Below the pieces are notes generated by a model. That model was not told the origin of the DNA, did no database searches, and saw only the letters and a list, made by a program, of their open reading frames with translations. The position numbers and the translations under genes are program-made. A stretch of 64,000 nucleotides of DNA, taken from Candidatus Zixiibacteriota bacterium. GTDB lineage: Bacteria; Zixibacteria; MSB-5A5; GN15; FEB-12. Within the stretch, counting starts at the first letter, position 1, and every line of letters starts with the position of its first letter. Below are positions 16,812-26,088 of this stretch, one piece after another. The stretch covers positions 332,041 through 396,040 of the forward strand of contig JAOUBJ010000002.1 in the NCBI GenBank assembly GCA_029860345.1. Direction: 5' to 3'.

Positions 16812-17100
16812 CTGATAAATCAGGTCTTTTGAAATTCGGAAGAGTCGGTGCGGTTTCGAGGAGTATTGTAGGCAAAGAAAGTGGCCTGCCACTCCGGCCT
16901 CCGGCACTGACTGATAAATCAGTTTTTTGGAAGCACGAGAACTCGGTGTGGTCTCAAGAGGTAGAACAACCAAAGAAAAGGGTTCGCCACTCCGGCCTCC
17001 GGCACTGACTGATAAATCAGTTTTTTGGAAGCAGGAGAACTCGGTGTGGTTTTGAGAAGTATTGTAGCTAAGGAAAGTGGCCTGCCACTCCGACCTCGGC
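16795..17100 (+). repeat. Tandem array (period about 98 bp) of tRNA-Leu 3' ends plus terminator
   Basis: The tRNA 3' end and the following sequence are repeated: ACTCCGGCCTCCGGCACTGA begins at 16891 and 16989, with a degenerate start at 17087. Each full unit continues into ACTGA-loop-TCAGT followed by six T (a small intrinsic terminator), a GGAAGCA.GAGAACTCGGTG block and a GAAAGTGGCCTGCCACT block. None of the extra units contains a whole tRNA. The array may represent serial site-specific insertions and excisions or slippage at the tRNA. Confidence 0.8.
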
Positions 17101-17199
17101 TGTTGATATGCAAACCAGCCTCTCGTGGGCTGAGATAGCAAGACAGGCGCAAGTAAGTACCATCACAGAAAAAAGTGGCTTGCCACACAGGAGTCCAAA

Positions 17200-19314
17200 A
17201 TGCCAAGAGGCTTAGTTCTTTCGTTCATTGCAGCCGCCAGCCTACTGCCGGGCAGTGCTCTGGTACACGCAGTCAGTGCGTCGCTGGTCCAGTTTGAAAG
17301 CCACCACATTCAGATCAAGCTCGATGTCCCCGCACATAGCGCGACAATCGCCGACAATGGCGTGATGAAGGTAACCCAAGGAACAAACCTGTTCTACCTG
17401 CGCAACTCAGCAGAGATCGAATCGTTCGCGCTCGATGGAACACCGGTGACCAGTTTCTTTGCCTCCAGTGTGGCCGATGCGCCTTTAACCGATAAATTGG
17501 CTGAAGAGATACGCGAGCGAGAGATGGATGAGAAAGTGCACGTGGTTCGATTCGAGCGTGACAAAGATGCCTCGGTCGAATTCTCACTGCGTTACACTTC
17601 GGAATTCAACGAAGACCCAAGTAACATGCGCTTCTCCCGTGAACGAGTCGGGGGAGAGGTAACGGGAACAATTCTCGACAAAGGTGCCTATCTCAGCGGC
17701 GGATCGTATTTCTATCCGACGGGTGATGAAGACCTTGTCAGTTTCAAACTCACCGCCGATATCCCCGACACCTGGGAATCGATCAGCGATGGCAACCAGG
17801 TTACATCGGAGTCTCGTGACGGTCGCAAGATTCAGACCTGGGAGAATCCGTTCAAGTCCGACGGATGCATGTTCATGGCCGCGCCGTATGTGCTTAAGTC
17901 CGTCATGGTCGACAGCGTGGAAGTCTGGTGCTACTTCTTTGAGGCCGACACCGGACTGTTCGAAGAGTATCTCCCGGCTACGGCAGATTATATTGAAATG
18001 TACACCGAGTTGATCGGTCCATACCCGTACCAGCGGTTCACCGTCGCCGAGAATTTCTTCCCGACCGGTTACGGCATGCCGGCCTGGACACTGCTCGGTC
18101 AGCGCGTGTTACAGATGCCGTTCATTGTCAAGACGTCGTTGGGACACGAGGTACTTCACAACTGGTGGGGGAATTCGGTCTATGTCGATTACGACCGCGG
18201 CAACTGGTGCGAAGGGTTGACCGTGTACGGAGCAGATTATCGCTACAAGCTGATGCAATCGGAAGATGCGGCCAAGAGTTATCGCAAAGATATCCTCAAG
18301 CAGTTCGTCAGCTACGTTAATAGTGAGAACGATTTTCCTCTGCGCGAGTTCACCTCGCGTTCGAGTCCCGACACGCGCAGTATCGGCTACGGCAAGGCGA
18401 TGATGGTTTTCCACATGATTGAAGAAGAGATCGGCACAGAGCCGTTTTTCGAGGCGTGGAAGCTTGTCTACAGGCGTCACATCGAACAGAAGATCGGCTG
18501 GGAAGAGTGGATCGCCGCCTTTGAAGAAACAAGCGGAGCGGACCTCTCTCACATCATCCCGCAGTGGATCGACCGGGCGGGGGCGCCTACGATCGCGCTG
18601 GGCGGGGCAAGGAAAAGTGACGACAATGTATCCGCCGTGGTATCGCAGTCAGCGGAGCAAATTTACAGGATCAAAATACCAGTCCGCTTGTCCGGACCCG
18701 ACGTTGCAATGGATACGTCCTTCGCATTGACAGGTGCCTCGACCGACTTTAGCGCGGTCATTCAGGGCAGTTCTTCGGCCCTCGAAATTGATCCCGACTT
18801 CCATCTTTTCCGAAAACTCTACCCGGAAGAAGTCGAACCCATTGTCTCATCGGTTATGGGGAAAGATGATCGTCAATACTTCACACCGGATAGCCGCATA
18901 GACGTGGTCGTATTGTTCGCAGAATTTGGCACGAACATCGAAGATGACAGTGTTGCCGTTCAGACGATGAGCGCCTTTGCGAACGCCGACCAAACCTGCG
19001 CTCAGATTGTACTCAACCCGGCTGAACTGCCCGAGTATCTGAAGAACAAGGTTGTCCTCACCAGTCAGACCGCGACTATCCAGGGAACCGAGTACCCGCG
19101 CAAAGGACACACGTTGGTGCTGACTGGTCAGAACTGGGAGGGGCACGACCGGTGTATGGTGATCATCACAACCGACTTCGCATCGCTACCGAGACTTGGA
19201 CAGTTGATTCCGCATTACGGTAAGTACTCGTTGCTCGTGTTCAAAGGAACACGCAACATCGGTAAGGGACAGTGGGAGGTCGACTCCTCGCCCTTGAAAG
19301 TCTCGTTGCAATGA
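17200..19314 (+). CDS. Exported M1-family zinc metallopeptidase
   Basis: 704 aa with an AGGAG site 8 nt before ATG and a signal peptide ending near LVHAVSA. The zinc motif is intact: H316-E317-V-L-H320 (GHEVLHNWWG) with third ligand E338 in NWCEGL, a HExxH-X17-E spacing diagnostic of gluzincin M1 peptidases. The substrate-side GAMEN motif is replaced by GYGMPAW, so specificity probably differs from classical aminopeptidases. An N-terminal beta-sandwich (about 30-220) precedes the catalytic domain (about 230-480); the C-terminal 220 residues are unassigned. It is likely periplasmic or surface-exposed. It stands just after the tRNA-Leu 3' repeat array; the next gene has its own promoter. Confidence 0.85.
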   Translation: MPRGLVLSFIAAASLLPGSALVHAVSASLVQFESHHIQIKLDVPAHSATIADNGVMKVTQGTNLFYLRNSAEIESFALDGTPVTSFFASSVADAPLTDKLAEEIREREMDEKVHVVRFERDKDASVEFSLRYTSEFNEDPSNMRFSRERVGGEVTGTILDKGAYLSGGSYFYPTGDEDLVSFKLTADIPDTWESISDGNQVTSESRDGRKIQTWENPFKSDGCMFMAAPYVLKSVMVDSVEVWCYFFEADTGLFEEYLPATADYIEMYTELIGPYPYQRFTVAENFFPTGYGMPAWTLLGQRVLQMPFIVKTSLGHEVLHNWWGNSVYVDYDRGNWCEGLTVYGADYRYKLMQSEDAAKSYRKDILKQFVSYVNSENDFPLREFTSRSSPDTRSIGYGKAMMVFHMIEEEIGTEPFFEAWKLVYRRHIEQKIGWEEWIAAFEETSGADLSHIIPQWIDRAGAPTIALGGARKSDDNVSAVVSQSAEQIYRIKIPVRLSGPDVAMDTSFALTGASTDFSAVIQGSSSALEIDPDFHLFRKLYPEEVEPIVSSVMGKDDRQYFTPDSRIDVVVLFAEFGTNIEDDSVAVQTMSAFANADQTCAQIVLNPAELPEYLKNKVVLTSQTATIQGTEYPRKGHTLVLTGQNWEGHDRCMVIITTDFASLPRLGQLIPHYGKYSLLVFKGTRNIGKGQWEVDSSPLKVSLQ

Positions 19315-19346
19315 CACTCGGACAGTATGGTGCCCGCGCACCATTC

Positions 19347-19375
19347 TTGACCGCCAAGCCCACAAACCCTACCTT
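19347..19375 (+). promoter_or_regulatory. Promoter of the SGNH hydrolase gene (possibly leaderless transcript)
   Basis: TTGACC (19347-19352), 17-bp spacer, TACCTT (19370-19375). The -10 ends 5 nt before the ATG at 19381, so a transcript would start at or next to the start codon. TACCTT recurs as -10 at glnA, gatE and the M14 gene. Confidence 0.5.
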
Positions 19376-19380
19376 AAGGT

Positions 19381-20877
19381 ATGTGGAAGAAGCTGATCTT
19401 CTCGGTTGTGTCGTTTGTCCTGTTGCTGGCGCTGGCCGAACTGGCGGCTCGGCAGGTTGAAGAGAATGTCAGTGAACAGGCTGATCGTGCAGATATCCCA
19501 AGCGGTTGGCAGCAAGGCTTCTTCGCCAATGTCTTCGATTGGCATGAGCCCGACCCGGAACTGTTGTGGCGGCTGAAGCCCGATCTGAACAACCAGTACA
19601 TTCGCACCAACTCAAGCCACACCATTGGACCAGAAGTAGCTATTCCCAAGCCAGCCAATACATGGCGTATACTCATATTGGGCGATTCATCCCCTTTGGG
19701 ATTGGGTCTTAAGTCCTATGATCACAGTTTCGGGGTCCAGCTGCAGCGGCTTCTTCAGGACTCATTAGGGTCAGATCGAAGGATCGAACTTGTCAACGCC
19801 TCAGTGGCCGGTTACTCCAGCGAACAACTCAGGCGCTACCTGGCAATGCATGGCGAGATACTGGAACCGGATGTGGTCATTCTATATTGTGGAAACAACG
19901 ACGCCTCGATTTCCGGTTTTTGTACCGATCAAGAACTGTTGGAAACGCAGCGCTTAAAATGGCTGCGACAACAGCTATCGTGCCTGGCTCTCTTTCGAAT
20001 GGTGCGCGCTATTGTCGGTGGGGACAGACAGGCCACTTCATACGATGGACGGGAGTTTAAGGTCAGGGTGTCACCGCGGCGATTTGGCGAGAACCTGACA
20101 CAGATAGCGAAGCAATGCCGACGCCTGGGTTGTATGCTCATCGTGGTCAAACCACCGGTGCCACTCATGTGGCCGGCCGGACTTCAGTTCAAAATGTTCA
20201 CCACGGTAAAAGACTCAGTGGGACACCTTATAGTAGCGCCGACATTGGCCGCCAGTTTGAACCGACCGATTCGATACTGCCTGGAACGCAACCGAATGCC
20301 CGCCTGGTATGGTGAGCCCAACAGGATAACACGATTGATCTATGCCTCGGCCTACAGGGACAAGCTGGCCCCCGACTCGGCTGTTGCCTACTACCGAAAG
20401 AAACTAAAGGCCGATCCAAACTCCGCAATCTCGCTCAACAACCTTGGTGTTGCTCACTGGGAGCGTGGTGAATACGATAGTGCCGATCATTGCTTGCGAG
20501 TGGCCAGACAGGCATACGTTCAAGAATCGGTTGCTCCGTCAACCGAAGTATCACAGGCGTTGGGATCGGTTTTTCTGTTCAACATCGGTATCAACCTACT
20601 TGCCGCCGGACTGTCCTCGGCACCAGACACAGCTGAGGCGATGGCTCATCTCGATTCCGCCTTACAAGCAGATTATCTGTCGCTAAGGGTGAAGCGCACC
20701 TATCTAAACCAGATCGACAGCCTTGGCCGACAGAATCCAGGCGTTGAGGTGATCGATATGCCGACGATCTTTACCGATAACGGCGGCGAGTCACTGTTTA
20801 TCGATCATTGTCACCCCACCAGGGAGGGCCATCGGTTGATCGCGCGCGAGTTGTATGAGACCTTAGTCGGTCGTTAG
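19381..20877 (+). CDS. Membrane-anchored SGNH/GDSL hydrolase
   Basis: 498 aa. An N-terminal signal-anchor (KKLIFSVVSFVLLLALAELAA) is followed by an SGNH hydrolase: block I with catalytic Ser103 in LGDSSPLG, block III YCGNND, and block V with Asp475 and His478 in DHCHPT. An insert of about 130 residues (about 330-450) contains a TPR-like unit (AISLNNLGVAHWERGEYDSADHCL). This layout is seen in envelope-associated GDSL proteins; esterase or polysaccharide O-acyl hydrolase activity is possible but the substrate is unknown. There is no strong Shine-Dalgarno, in keeping with the promoter sitting almost on the start codon. Confidence 0.8.
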   Translation: MWKKLIFSVVSFVLLLALAELAARQVEENVSEQADRADIPSGWQQGFFANVFDWHEPDPELLWRLKPDLNNQYIRTNSSHTIGPEVAIPKPANTWRILILGDSSPLGLGLKSYDHSFGVQLQRLLQDSLGSDRRIELVNASVAGYSSEQLRRYLAMHGEILEPDVVILYCGNNDASISGFCTDQELLETQRLKWLRQQLSCLALFRMVRAIVGGDRQATSYDGREFKVRVSPRRFGENLTQIAKQCRRLGCMLIVVKPPVPLMWPAGLQFKMFTTVKDSVGHLIVAPTLAASLNRPIRYCLERNRMPAWYGEPNRITRLIYASAYRDKLAPDSAVAYYRKKLKADPNSAISLNNLGVAHWERGEYDSADHCLRVARQAYVQESVAPSTEVSQALGSVFLFNIGINLLAAGLSSAPDTAEAMAHLDSALQADYLSLRVKRTYLNQIDSLGRQNPGVEVIDMPTIFTDNGGESLFIDHCHPTREGHRLIARELYETLVGR

Positions 20878-20891
20878 TATGTCCCTCCGGC

Positions 20892-20920
20892 TTGACACAT
20901 GATGTCGATGATCTTATCTT
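20892..20920 (+). promoter_or_regulatory. Promoter of the lipoprotein gene
   Basis: TTGACA (20892-20897), 17-bp spacer, TATCTT (20915-20920), 26 bp before the lipoprotein start. Confidence 0.6.
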
Positions 20921-20945
20921 CGTTACGAAGACAAGGAGTAATGAG

Positions 20946-21452
20946 ATGTTGAAGACTGTTAATCCCAAGATTGCTTTGATCATTGCGATAGTATTGTCCG
21001 CGGCTGGATGGTCGTGTGAAAAAGCGACGACTCCCGAAGGTGATCCACCGGTCAATCTGACTCAATTCCAAGGTACCTGGCAGGGCTCGATCCGGATCGT
21101 TCGCGCCGGCGACTGCCAACTCAACAACAAAGACACGCTCCTTATCAACGACACTCGCCTTTACTGGACTGTCGACGCCGACGGATATGTCTCAGCCAAC
21201 GAGGACCATTTCTTTACAAGTTGGAGCGGTAAGATCTGGCCGAGCCTGGGTGTGGAGTTGGTCAAAATCAACAACTGGTCTCAGGGAGGTACCACCGGTT
21301 GTGATTGCGTTGACTCCGACACTACAGAGTACTTGACCACCATCGTTCGGAACGCAGGTGGCGCCTACGAAATAAACATGACCTCAACCGAGACCTGGTG
21401 CCCGCCAAACGAAGGTCGCTTTGTGGTCAAGTATAGTCTCACCAAGCAATAG
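20946..21452 (+). CDS. Putative lipoprotein, 168 aa
   Basis: Start at the ATG at 20946 (AAGGAG spaced 8 nt). The N-terminus MLKTVNPKIALIIAIVLSA ends in AAGWSC, a plausible lipobox with lipid-attached Cys at about residue 23. The mature part is a small, probably beta-rich domain: TQFQGTWQGSIRIV, paired cysteines in CDCVDSDTTEYL, and a closing GRFVVKYSLTKQ. The fold suggests a lipocalin-like or META-type barrel, but I cannot assign a family. It is monocistronic behind its own promoter. Confidence 0.6.
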   Translation: MLKTVNPKIALIIAIVLSAAGWSCEKATTPEGDPPVNLTQFQGTWQGSIRIVRAGDCQLNNKDTLLINDTRLYWTVDADGYVSANEDHFFTSWSGKIWPSLGVELVKINNWSQGGTTGCDCVDSDTTEYLTTIVRNAGGAYEINMTSTETWCPPNEGRFVVKYSLTKQ

Positions 21453-21969
21453 AGAGCAGGCCGGGGAGTCTTCACGATGTGGCTGAGTCTTCAGGGGAGC
21501 GGTCAAGACGTCCGTGCCCTCGTCATTACGAACCATCCGCCACTGGCGGAGAAGCGCGGCAATCTGATTCTACCAGCATCTGTCATTCCAGCGAAAACAG
21601 GAATCCAGTCTCTGGACCTGTAGGACAAAGTCCTTTTTGCGGTTCTGCCACACATCGGATAAGGACGGATTCACCCTTCGACTCCGCTCAGGGTGAGGTT
21701 GTGAAGCCTCAGGGTGAGGTTGTGAAGCCTCAGGGTGAGGTTGTAATGCCTTATTGTGAGGCCATGGGTCGCGCAACCCATAGAAGCCATTCATGGCTGA
21801 TTTGTTGTGGGTGGTGTTGGGCGACCCCGCCCGACACCTGCCAGCCAACCCGCTTGCCGTCAGGCGAGTCGCCTGACAGCACCTGCAATGCAACACACTC
21901 GACTGATTTCTTCAAAAAACCTCACGTCGGGACCACGCAATGGGTCGAATGAGGTATCCCGGCAAGCAC
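21453..21969. repeat. Palindrome-rich intergenic region with a 3 x 21-bp tandem repeat
   Basis: No gene seen. It holds dispersed elements shared with other gaps: a GTCATTCCAGCG...CAGGAATCC palindrome near 21580, a CACCCTTCGACTCCGCTCAG element at 21672, and a TTGGGCGACCCCGCCCGACA hairpin near 21818. The 21-bp unit beginning CTCAGGGTGAGG is repeated three times in tandem at 21687-21749. Confidence 0.6.
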
Positions 21970-23382
21970 CTAGATATCGTAGTACAACTGAAATTCGTAT
22001 GGTGTGGGGCGCACACGGATCTCACCGACCTCGGCACGCTTGATCTTGGTCCAGTTGGCCAGCAGGTCCTCGGTAAAAACGCCGCCAGGCATAAGATAAT
22101 CATAGTCGGACTCAAGGGCATTGAGTGCTTTGTTCAACGAGGTCGGCAATTGAGGTATCTGTGACAATTCATCGGGTGGAAGCTCATCCAGGTTTTTGTC
22201 AAGCGGCAGTCCGGGATCAATTTTGTTTTTGATGCCGTCGATACCGGCCATTAGCATCGCTGCAAATCCAAGATAGGGATTCATGGTGCCATCTCCGGGC
22301 CGGAACTCAAACCGCATGGTTTTGGGATTCCGTTGATAACCGGGTATGCGAATGCAAGCTGTCCGGTTGCCGACCGAGTACGTCCCGGCCACAGGCGCCT
22401 CGAATCCCGGCACAAGCCGTTTGAACGAATTCGTCGAGGGATTTGAAAAAGCAAGGATCGAGTCGACATGCTTCAGTACGCCACCTATATAATGGAGACC
22501 GATTTTCGAAAAATTGGCCGGTCCTTTCTTGTCGAAAAACACCGACCCGTTCTTGTCGGCCAGATACTGGTGCACGTGCAAACCCGATCCCGGTTCATTG
22601 AAAAGCGGCTTGGGCATAAAAGTAGCCGACTTGCCCTCCCGGAAGCATTGGTTTTTGACGAAGTACTTCACCAACATCGACTGGTCGGCCATCTTCATCA
22701 TCGGCACAAACGTCGTCTCGATCTCATGCTGCCCGCCGCCGCCGACTTCATGATGGTGGTACTTGATGTCAACCCCGACCTCGGTGAGCATAGCGCAAAT
22801 CTGGGATCGCAGGTTAAACGTTCGATCCATCGGCGGTGCGACGTGGTAGCCCTTCTTGTAGGGAATCTTGTATCCGAGATTTTCGTCATCCTGTTCGGAC
22901 GTCCACTCGGCTTCTTTGGAGTCCAGAAAGTAGAAAGCGCGCTCCGGACCCTGGAAGAAATTGACTTTGTCAAAAACGTAGAACTCAAACTCCGGCCCAA
23001 CAATGGAACGCAGCCCGGGTTTTATCTTGGATAGGTATTTCTCGGCGTCACGTGCAACCCTTCGGGGGTTACGGCTGTAGGGCATGATCTTTTCTCCAAC
23101 GTCCTTGATATCGCAGATCATCGAGAGCGTCGGGCGCTCAAAGAACGGGTCCATAAATGCGGTAGTAGCTTCAGGCAGGGCGATCATGTCACCTCGCTCG
23201 ATCGCCGAGAACCCCGGCAGAGAGGAGCCGTCAACGCCGACGCCCGATGAGAACAGATTCCGGTTCAGCGATGAAACCGGAACTGTGATGTGGTGCCACA
23301 GCCCGGGAAGGTCGGATATCTTCAGGTCAACGAACTCGACTGAGCGTTTCTTGGCCAATTGTTGCAGCTTGACAAGACTCAT
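21970..23382 (-). CDS. glnA: Glutamine synthetase, type I
   Basis: 470 aa, ATP-dependent synthesis of glutamine from glutamate and ammonia in the cytoplasm. I place the start at the second ATG of an ATGATG pair (23382), with AGGA 6 nt upstream. Metal-site motifs are intact (GPEFEFYVF, HHHEVGGGGQHE, GSGLHVHQ), as are the substrate regions (DGSSLPGF, NRTACIRIP, EFRPGDG). Length and insertions match the beta subtype of GSI. The adenylylation site, usually NLYDLPP, reads NLDELPP: Asp399 stands where E. coli has Tyr397, so this enzyme cannot be adenylylated there and must be controlled otherwise. The glutamine it makes would feed the GatDE amidotransferase also in this window. Confidence 0.95.
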   Translation of the reverse strand: MSLVKLQQLAKKRSVEFVDLKISDLPGLWHHITVPVSSLNRNLFSSGVGVDGSSLPGFSAIERGDMIALPEATTAFMDPFFERPTLSMICDIKDVGEKIMPYSRNPRRVARDAEKYLSKIKPGLRSIVGPEFEFYVFDKVNFFQGPERAFYFLDSKEAEWTSEQDDENLGYKIPYKKGYHVAPPMDRTFNLRSQICAMLTEVGVDIKYHHHEVGGGGQHEIETTFVPMMKMADQSMLVKYFVKNQCFREGKSATFMPKPLFNEPGSGLHVHQYLADKNGSVFFDKKGPANFSKIGLHYIGGVLKHVDSILAFSNPSTNSFKRLVPGFEAPVAGTYSVGNRTACIRIPGYQRNPKTMRFEFRPGDGTMNPYLGFAAMLMAGIDGIKNKIDPGLPLDKNLDELPPDELSQIPQLPTSLNKALNALESDYDYLMPGGVFTEDLLANWTKIKRAEVGEIRVRPTPYEFQLYYDI

Positions 23383-23424
23383 CATCCATCCTATCGTCAA
23401 GGTTCGAACACTAATGAACGCCGG

Positions 23425-23452
23425 AAGGTAAGAAATTGTCGGGAATTTGCAA
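23425..23452 (-). promoter_or_regulatory. Candidate glnA promoter
   Basis: Minus strand: TTGCAA (23452-23447), 16-bp spacer, TACCTT (23430-23425), 42 bp upstream of the chosen glnA start. Confidence 0.4.
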
Positions 23453-23512
23453 GTTACCCACCATGAGTGATCGTTTTGGTCTACAATCGGGACACAGAGG
23501 CAGGACTACATC

Positions 23513-24484
23513 GTGTTGGTATTAAGCCACGAGGACGTGAAAGCGGCTCTAACGATGCCGGATGTGTTGGCTGTAATCGAGCAGGCGTTCGTCGAGCTGT
23601 CGAGCGGGCAAGCCATCATGCCCCAGCGGATGACGATCACGACGCCCGGCGGCACTTCGTTCTACATGCCCGGCTATCTTGCGGCTGCGGGCGCGCTGGC
23701 CTGCAAAGTTGTCAGTGTGTTCAAGAACAACCCTGAGCGGGGACTAACGTCGACGACCGGTGCGCTGCTATTGCAGGACCCGGAAACCGGCGAGGTGATT
23801 GCGTTAATGGACGGCGCCTATCTTACGGCGATCCGCACCGGCGCGGCCAGCGGGCTGGCCACCAAATACCTGGCCCGCGATGAAGATGGTATGATCGCAT
23901 CCGTGATCGGAGCGGGCGTTCAGGGTAAGATGCAACTGCGCGCAATTGCGGCGGTGAGACACCTGTCACGAGCTCTGGTGCATGACCTCAGTGACCAGGC
24001 TGCCGCAGGATTCCGCACAGAACTTGAGGCGGAGCTGAGAATACCAATTACCTGTGTCGATTCTGCGGAGCAGGCGCTGGAGGCCGACATCGTATCTGCC
24101 GCGACGACATCTTCGACGCCGTTGTTCGATGGTAGAGGTATTCATCAGGGAACGCATATCAACGCTGTCGGTGCGCACGGTCCGGAAGCGCGCGAACTGG
24201 ACACAGCGGCGATTGTCAATTCGAAGTTCGTGGTCGATTCCAGAACAGCGGCCATGAAGGAATCAGGCGAGTTGCTGATCCCGTTGGAACAGGGGAGGCT
24301 CCTGCCTGAGCATGTCTACGCCGAACTGGGCGAGATCATCACTGATCAAAGGATTGGCAGGGAAAACAACGCCGAGATTACACTATTCAAGTCTAATGGA
24401 TTGGCCGTGCAGGATACTGCCACCGCCAAGCTCGCCTACGATCGTGCCGTCCGGAATGGGCTTGGCACGGTTATTGAAATTTGA
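23513..24484 (+). CDS. Ornithine cyclodeaminase / mu-crystallin family NAD(P)-dependent enzyme
   Basis: 323 aa from a GTG start with CAGGA 8 nt upstream. It matches the ornithine cyclodeaminase/alanine dehydrogenase/mu-crystallin family along its whole length: an N-terminal MPQRMTI.TPGGTSFYMPGY region, KVVSVFKNNPERGL, GAYLTAIRTGAASGLATKYL, then a Rossmann nucleotide site IGAGVQGKMQLRAI. Members convert ornithine to proline or reduce imino or keto acids; motif-level reading cannot choose between these. It diverges from glnA with a 130-bp gap. It converges with the dockerin protein gene ending at 24510, leaving only 25 bp. Confidence 0.85.
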   Translation: MLVLSHEDVKAALTMPDVLAVIEQAFVELSSGQAIMPQRMTITTPGGTSFYMPGYLAAAGALACKVVSVFKNNPERGLTSTTGALLLQDPETGEVIALMDGAYLTAIRTGAASGLATKYLARDEDGMIASVIGAGVQGKMQLRAIAAVRHLSRALVHDLSDQAAAGFRTELEAELRIPITCVDSAEQALEADIVSAATTSSTPLFDGRGIHQGTHINAVGAHGPEARELDTAAIVNSKFVVDSRTAAMKESGELLIPLEQGRLLPEHVYAELGEIITDQRIGRENNAEITLFKSNGLAVQDTATAKLAYDRAVRNGLGTVIEI

Positions 24485-24509
24485 CTCAGCAATCCCCTCG
24501 GTGCCGGCA

Positions 24510-25895
24510 TCAAGGACAGGGGACAGGCGGTGGACCGCCGCTAAACATGTAGTCGACCAGGTAGACCAGGTCGGCGATATCCAGAACAGTACTGCCGTCG
24601 ACGTCGGCCTCTTCCATCACCGGCGGCGGCGGTCCGCCATTGAACATGTAATCGACCAAATAGACCAGATCGGCAATGTCTACGATGTCGCCCATGTCTC
24701 CATTGATGTTTCCACGATCACCGGTGCAAACGTCAATTGTTTCGCAGGCATCACCCTGGCCGTCGGTGTCGGCATCTTCCTGCCCGGGATTGAAAACATA
24801 AGGGCAGTTGTCATCATACCCGCAGATACCATCTTCATCATCGTCATTAATAGTATCGCCGGGACAGGGATCGCAGACATCACCCACGCCGTCCAGATCA
24901 CCGTCGGCTTGCGACACGTTGAAATCTAACGGACAGTTATCGCAGAGATCACCGATACCATCGCCATCGGCGTCATCCTGAGCCGGGTTTGGATCGTCAG
25001 GGCAATTATCACAGACGTCGCCGACATCGTCACCGTCACCGTCGGCTTGATCGTTGTTGGCATCATTGGGACAGTTGTCGCACAAGTCGCCATAATCGTC
25101 GCTGTCGGTGTCGGCCTGAGTCGGGTTGGCCACCGAAGGGCAGTTGTCGTCTTCGTCACAGTAGCCGTCATCATCGGTATCGTCACAACAACTGGTTGAA
25201 ACGGTTTCACCATGCAACCAGATGAACGGATAGCCGGGAACCATCACCCAGTAGGCATACCAACTCTGCCAAATACCTGAAAGCGGGTGGAAGTAAAAGA
25301 CGTCACACGTATCTACAGTTGAGCTGACATCGTACATGATCGATGGATATGGGCCGGGTCCGATTCCGGGATACTCAACACCCACGTAAACCTGCGAAGT
25401 GATACAGTATGGTTCCGGCAGCGTCACCGTGCCCGTATTGGGAAAGTTGAATCCGGCCGAATCTACAACCACCTGATGCCGATACAACTCGGGACCCGGA
25501 CCGATGCAGGTCGGGTCGTTGGAGAATCCCTGATACACAACGATGTCCACTGTTAGCGGCCATTGGTACGGGCGGGCATCGACGAAGTTGGGTGGATCGA
25601 GAAAGCCCAACGAGACGGCACTGATGGCGAATGGATAGGTGGGGGAGCCACATTCGGCAGGATCGAAATACGACACGGTGCGATGGGCGCTATCGTAGCC
25701 GTGGCTATATCCGAGGATGGTGTCGTTGATCCAGTGATGCCAGATGGAGCAGGTGTCCTGTGCATTAGATAGCGAGGGTGTAATAACCATTCTATCGGGG
25801 CGAAGAGTCTGTATCTGGTTGTCTTGATCTAATCCGATTGCGCTAACTGCCAGGACCAAAACGACCGCTCCCAGAACGAAAAAAGCTCTATTCAT
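24510..25895 (-). CDS. Secreted thrombospondin type 3 repeat protein with dockerin-like tail
   Basis: 461 aa, start at the ATG at 25895 giving signal peptide MNRAFFVLGAVVLVLAVSAIG. Residues about 20-225 are an unassigned beta-rich N-terminal domain. From about 230 to 390 there are calcium-binding thrombospondin type 3 repeats (DADGDGIGDLCDNCP type). The end has two dockerin-like repeats (VDIADLVYLVDYMFNGG and VLDIADLVYLVDYMFSGG), closing GGPPPVPCP. It is likely displayed at the cell surface. It is the third of three leftward genes with the same architecture (27764-30433, 26089-27744), but a 193-bp gap separates it from the second. The upstream AAGGG is 11 nt away, so the start is not certain. 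Confidence 0.75.
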   Translation of the reverse strand: MNRAFFVLGAVVLVLAVSAIGLDQDNQIQTLRPDRMVITPSLSNAQDTCSIWHHWINDTILGYSHGYDSAHRTVSYFDPAECGSPTYPFAISAVSLGFLDPPNFVDARPYQWPLTVDIVVYQGFSNDPTCIGPGPELYRHQVVVDSAGFNFPNTGTVTLPEPYCITSQVYVGVEYPGIGPGPYPSIMYDVSSTVDTCDVFYFHPLSGIWQSWYAYWVMVPGYPFIWLHGETVSTSCCDDTDDDGYCDEDDNCPSVANPTQADTDSDDYGDLCDNCPNDANNDQADGDGDDVGDVCDNCPDDPNPAQDDADGDGIGDLCDNCPLDFNVSQADGDLDGVGDVCDPCPGDTINDDDEDGICGYDDNCPYVFNPGQEDADTDGQGDACETIDVCTGDRGNINGDMGDIVDIADLVYLVDYMFNGGPPPPVMEEADVDGSTVLDIADLVYLVDYMFSGGPPPVPCP

Positions 25896-26088
25896 GACAA
25901 CACCAACCCTTCCTGCTATTTGCGCCGTGTGCTGCGGCATCCTCGGTGGCGTAAACGACGTATATGAAGACCTACGTTGGCAAACTACCTGCTATTGGCC
26001 TTTTTGTCAAGCTGTTTGATCATCGATAGGGTCCCTCTACTTTCACCACAGCCTTGCGCATGCCGTGAGGCGCACTTCGCGCAGGCCC

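Noticed and set aside
16701..17141. 146-codon minus-strand frame over the tRNA-Leu 3' array
   Set aside because: Its repeated peptide simply reflects the 98-bp DNA repeat and it crosses an intact tRNA gene.
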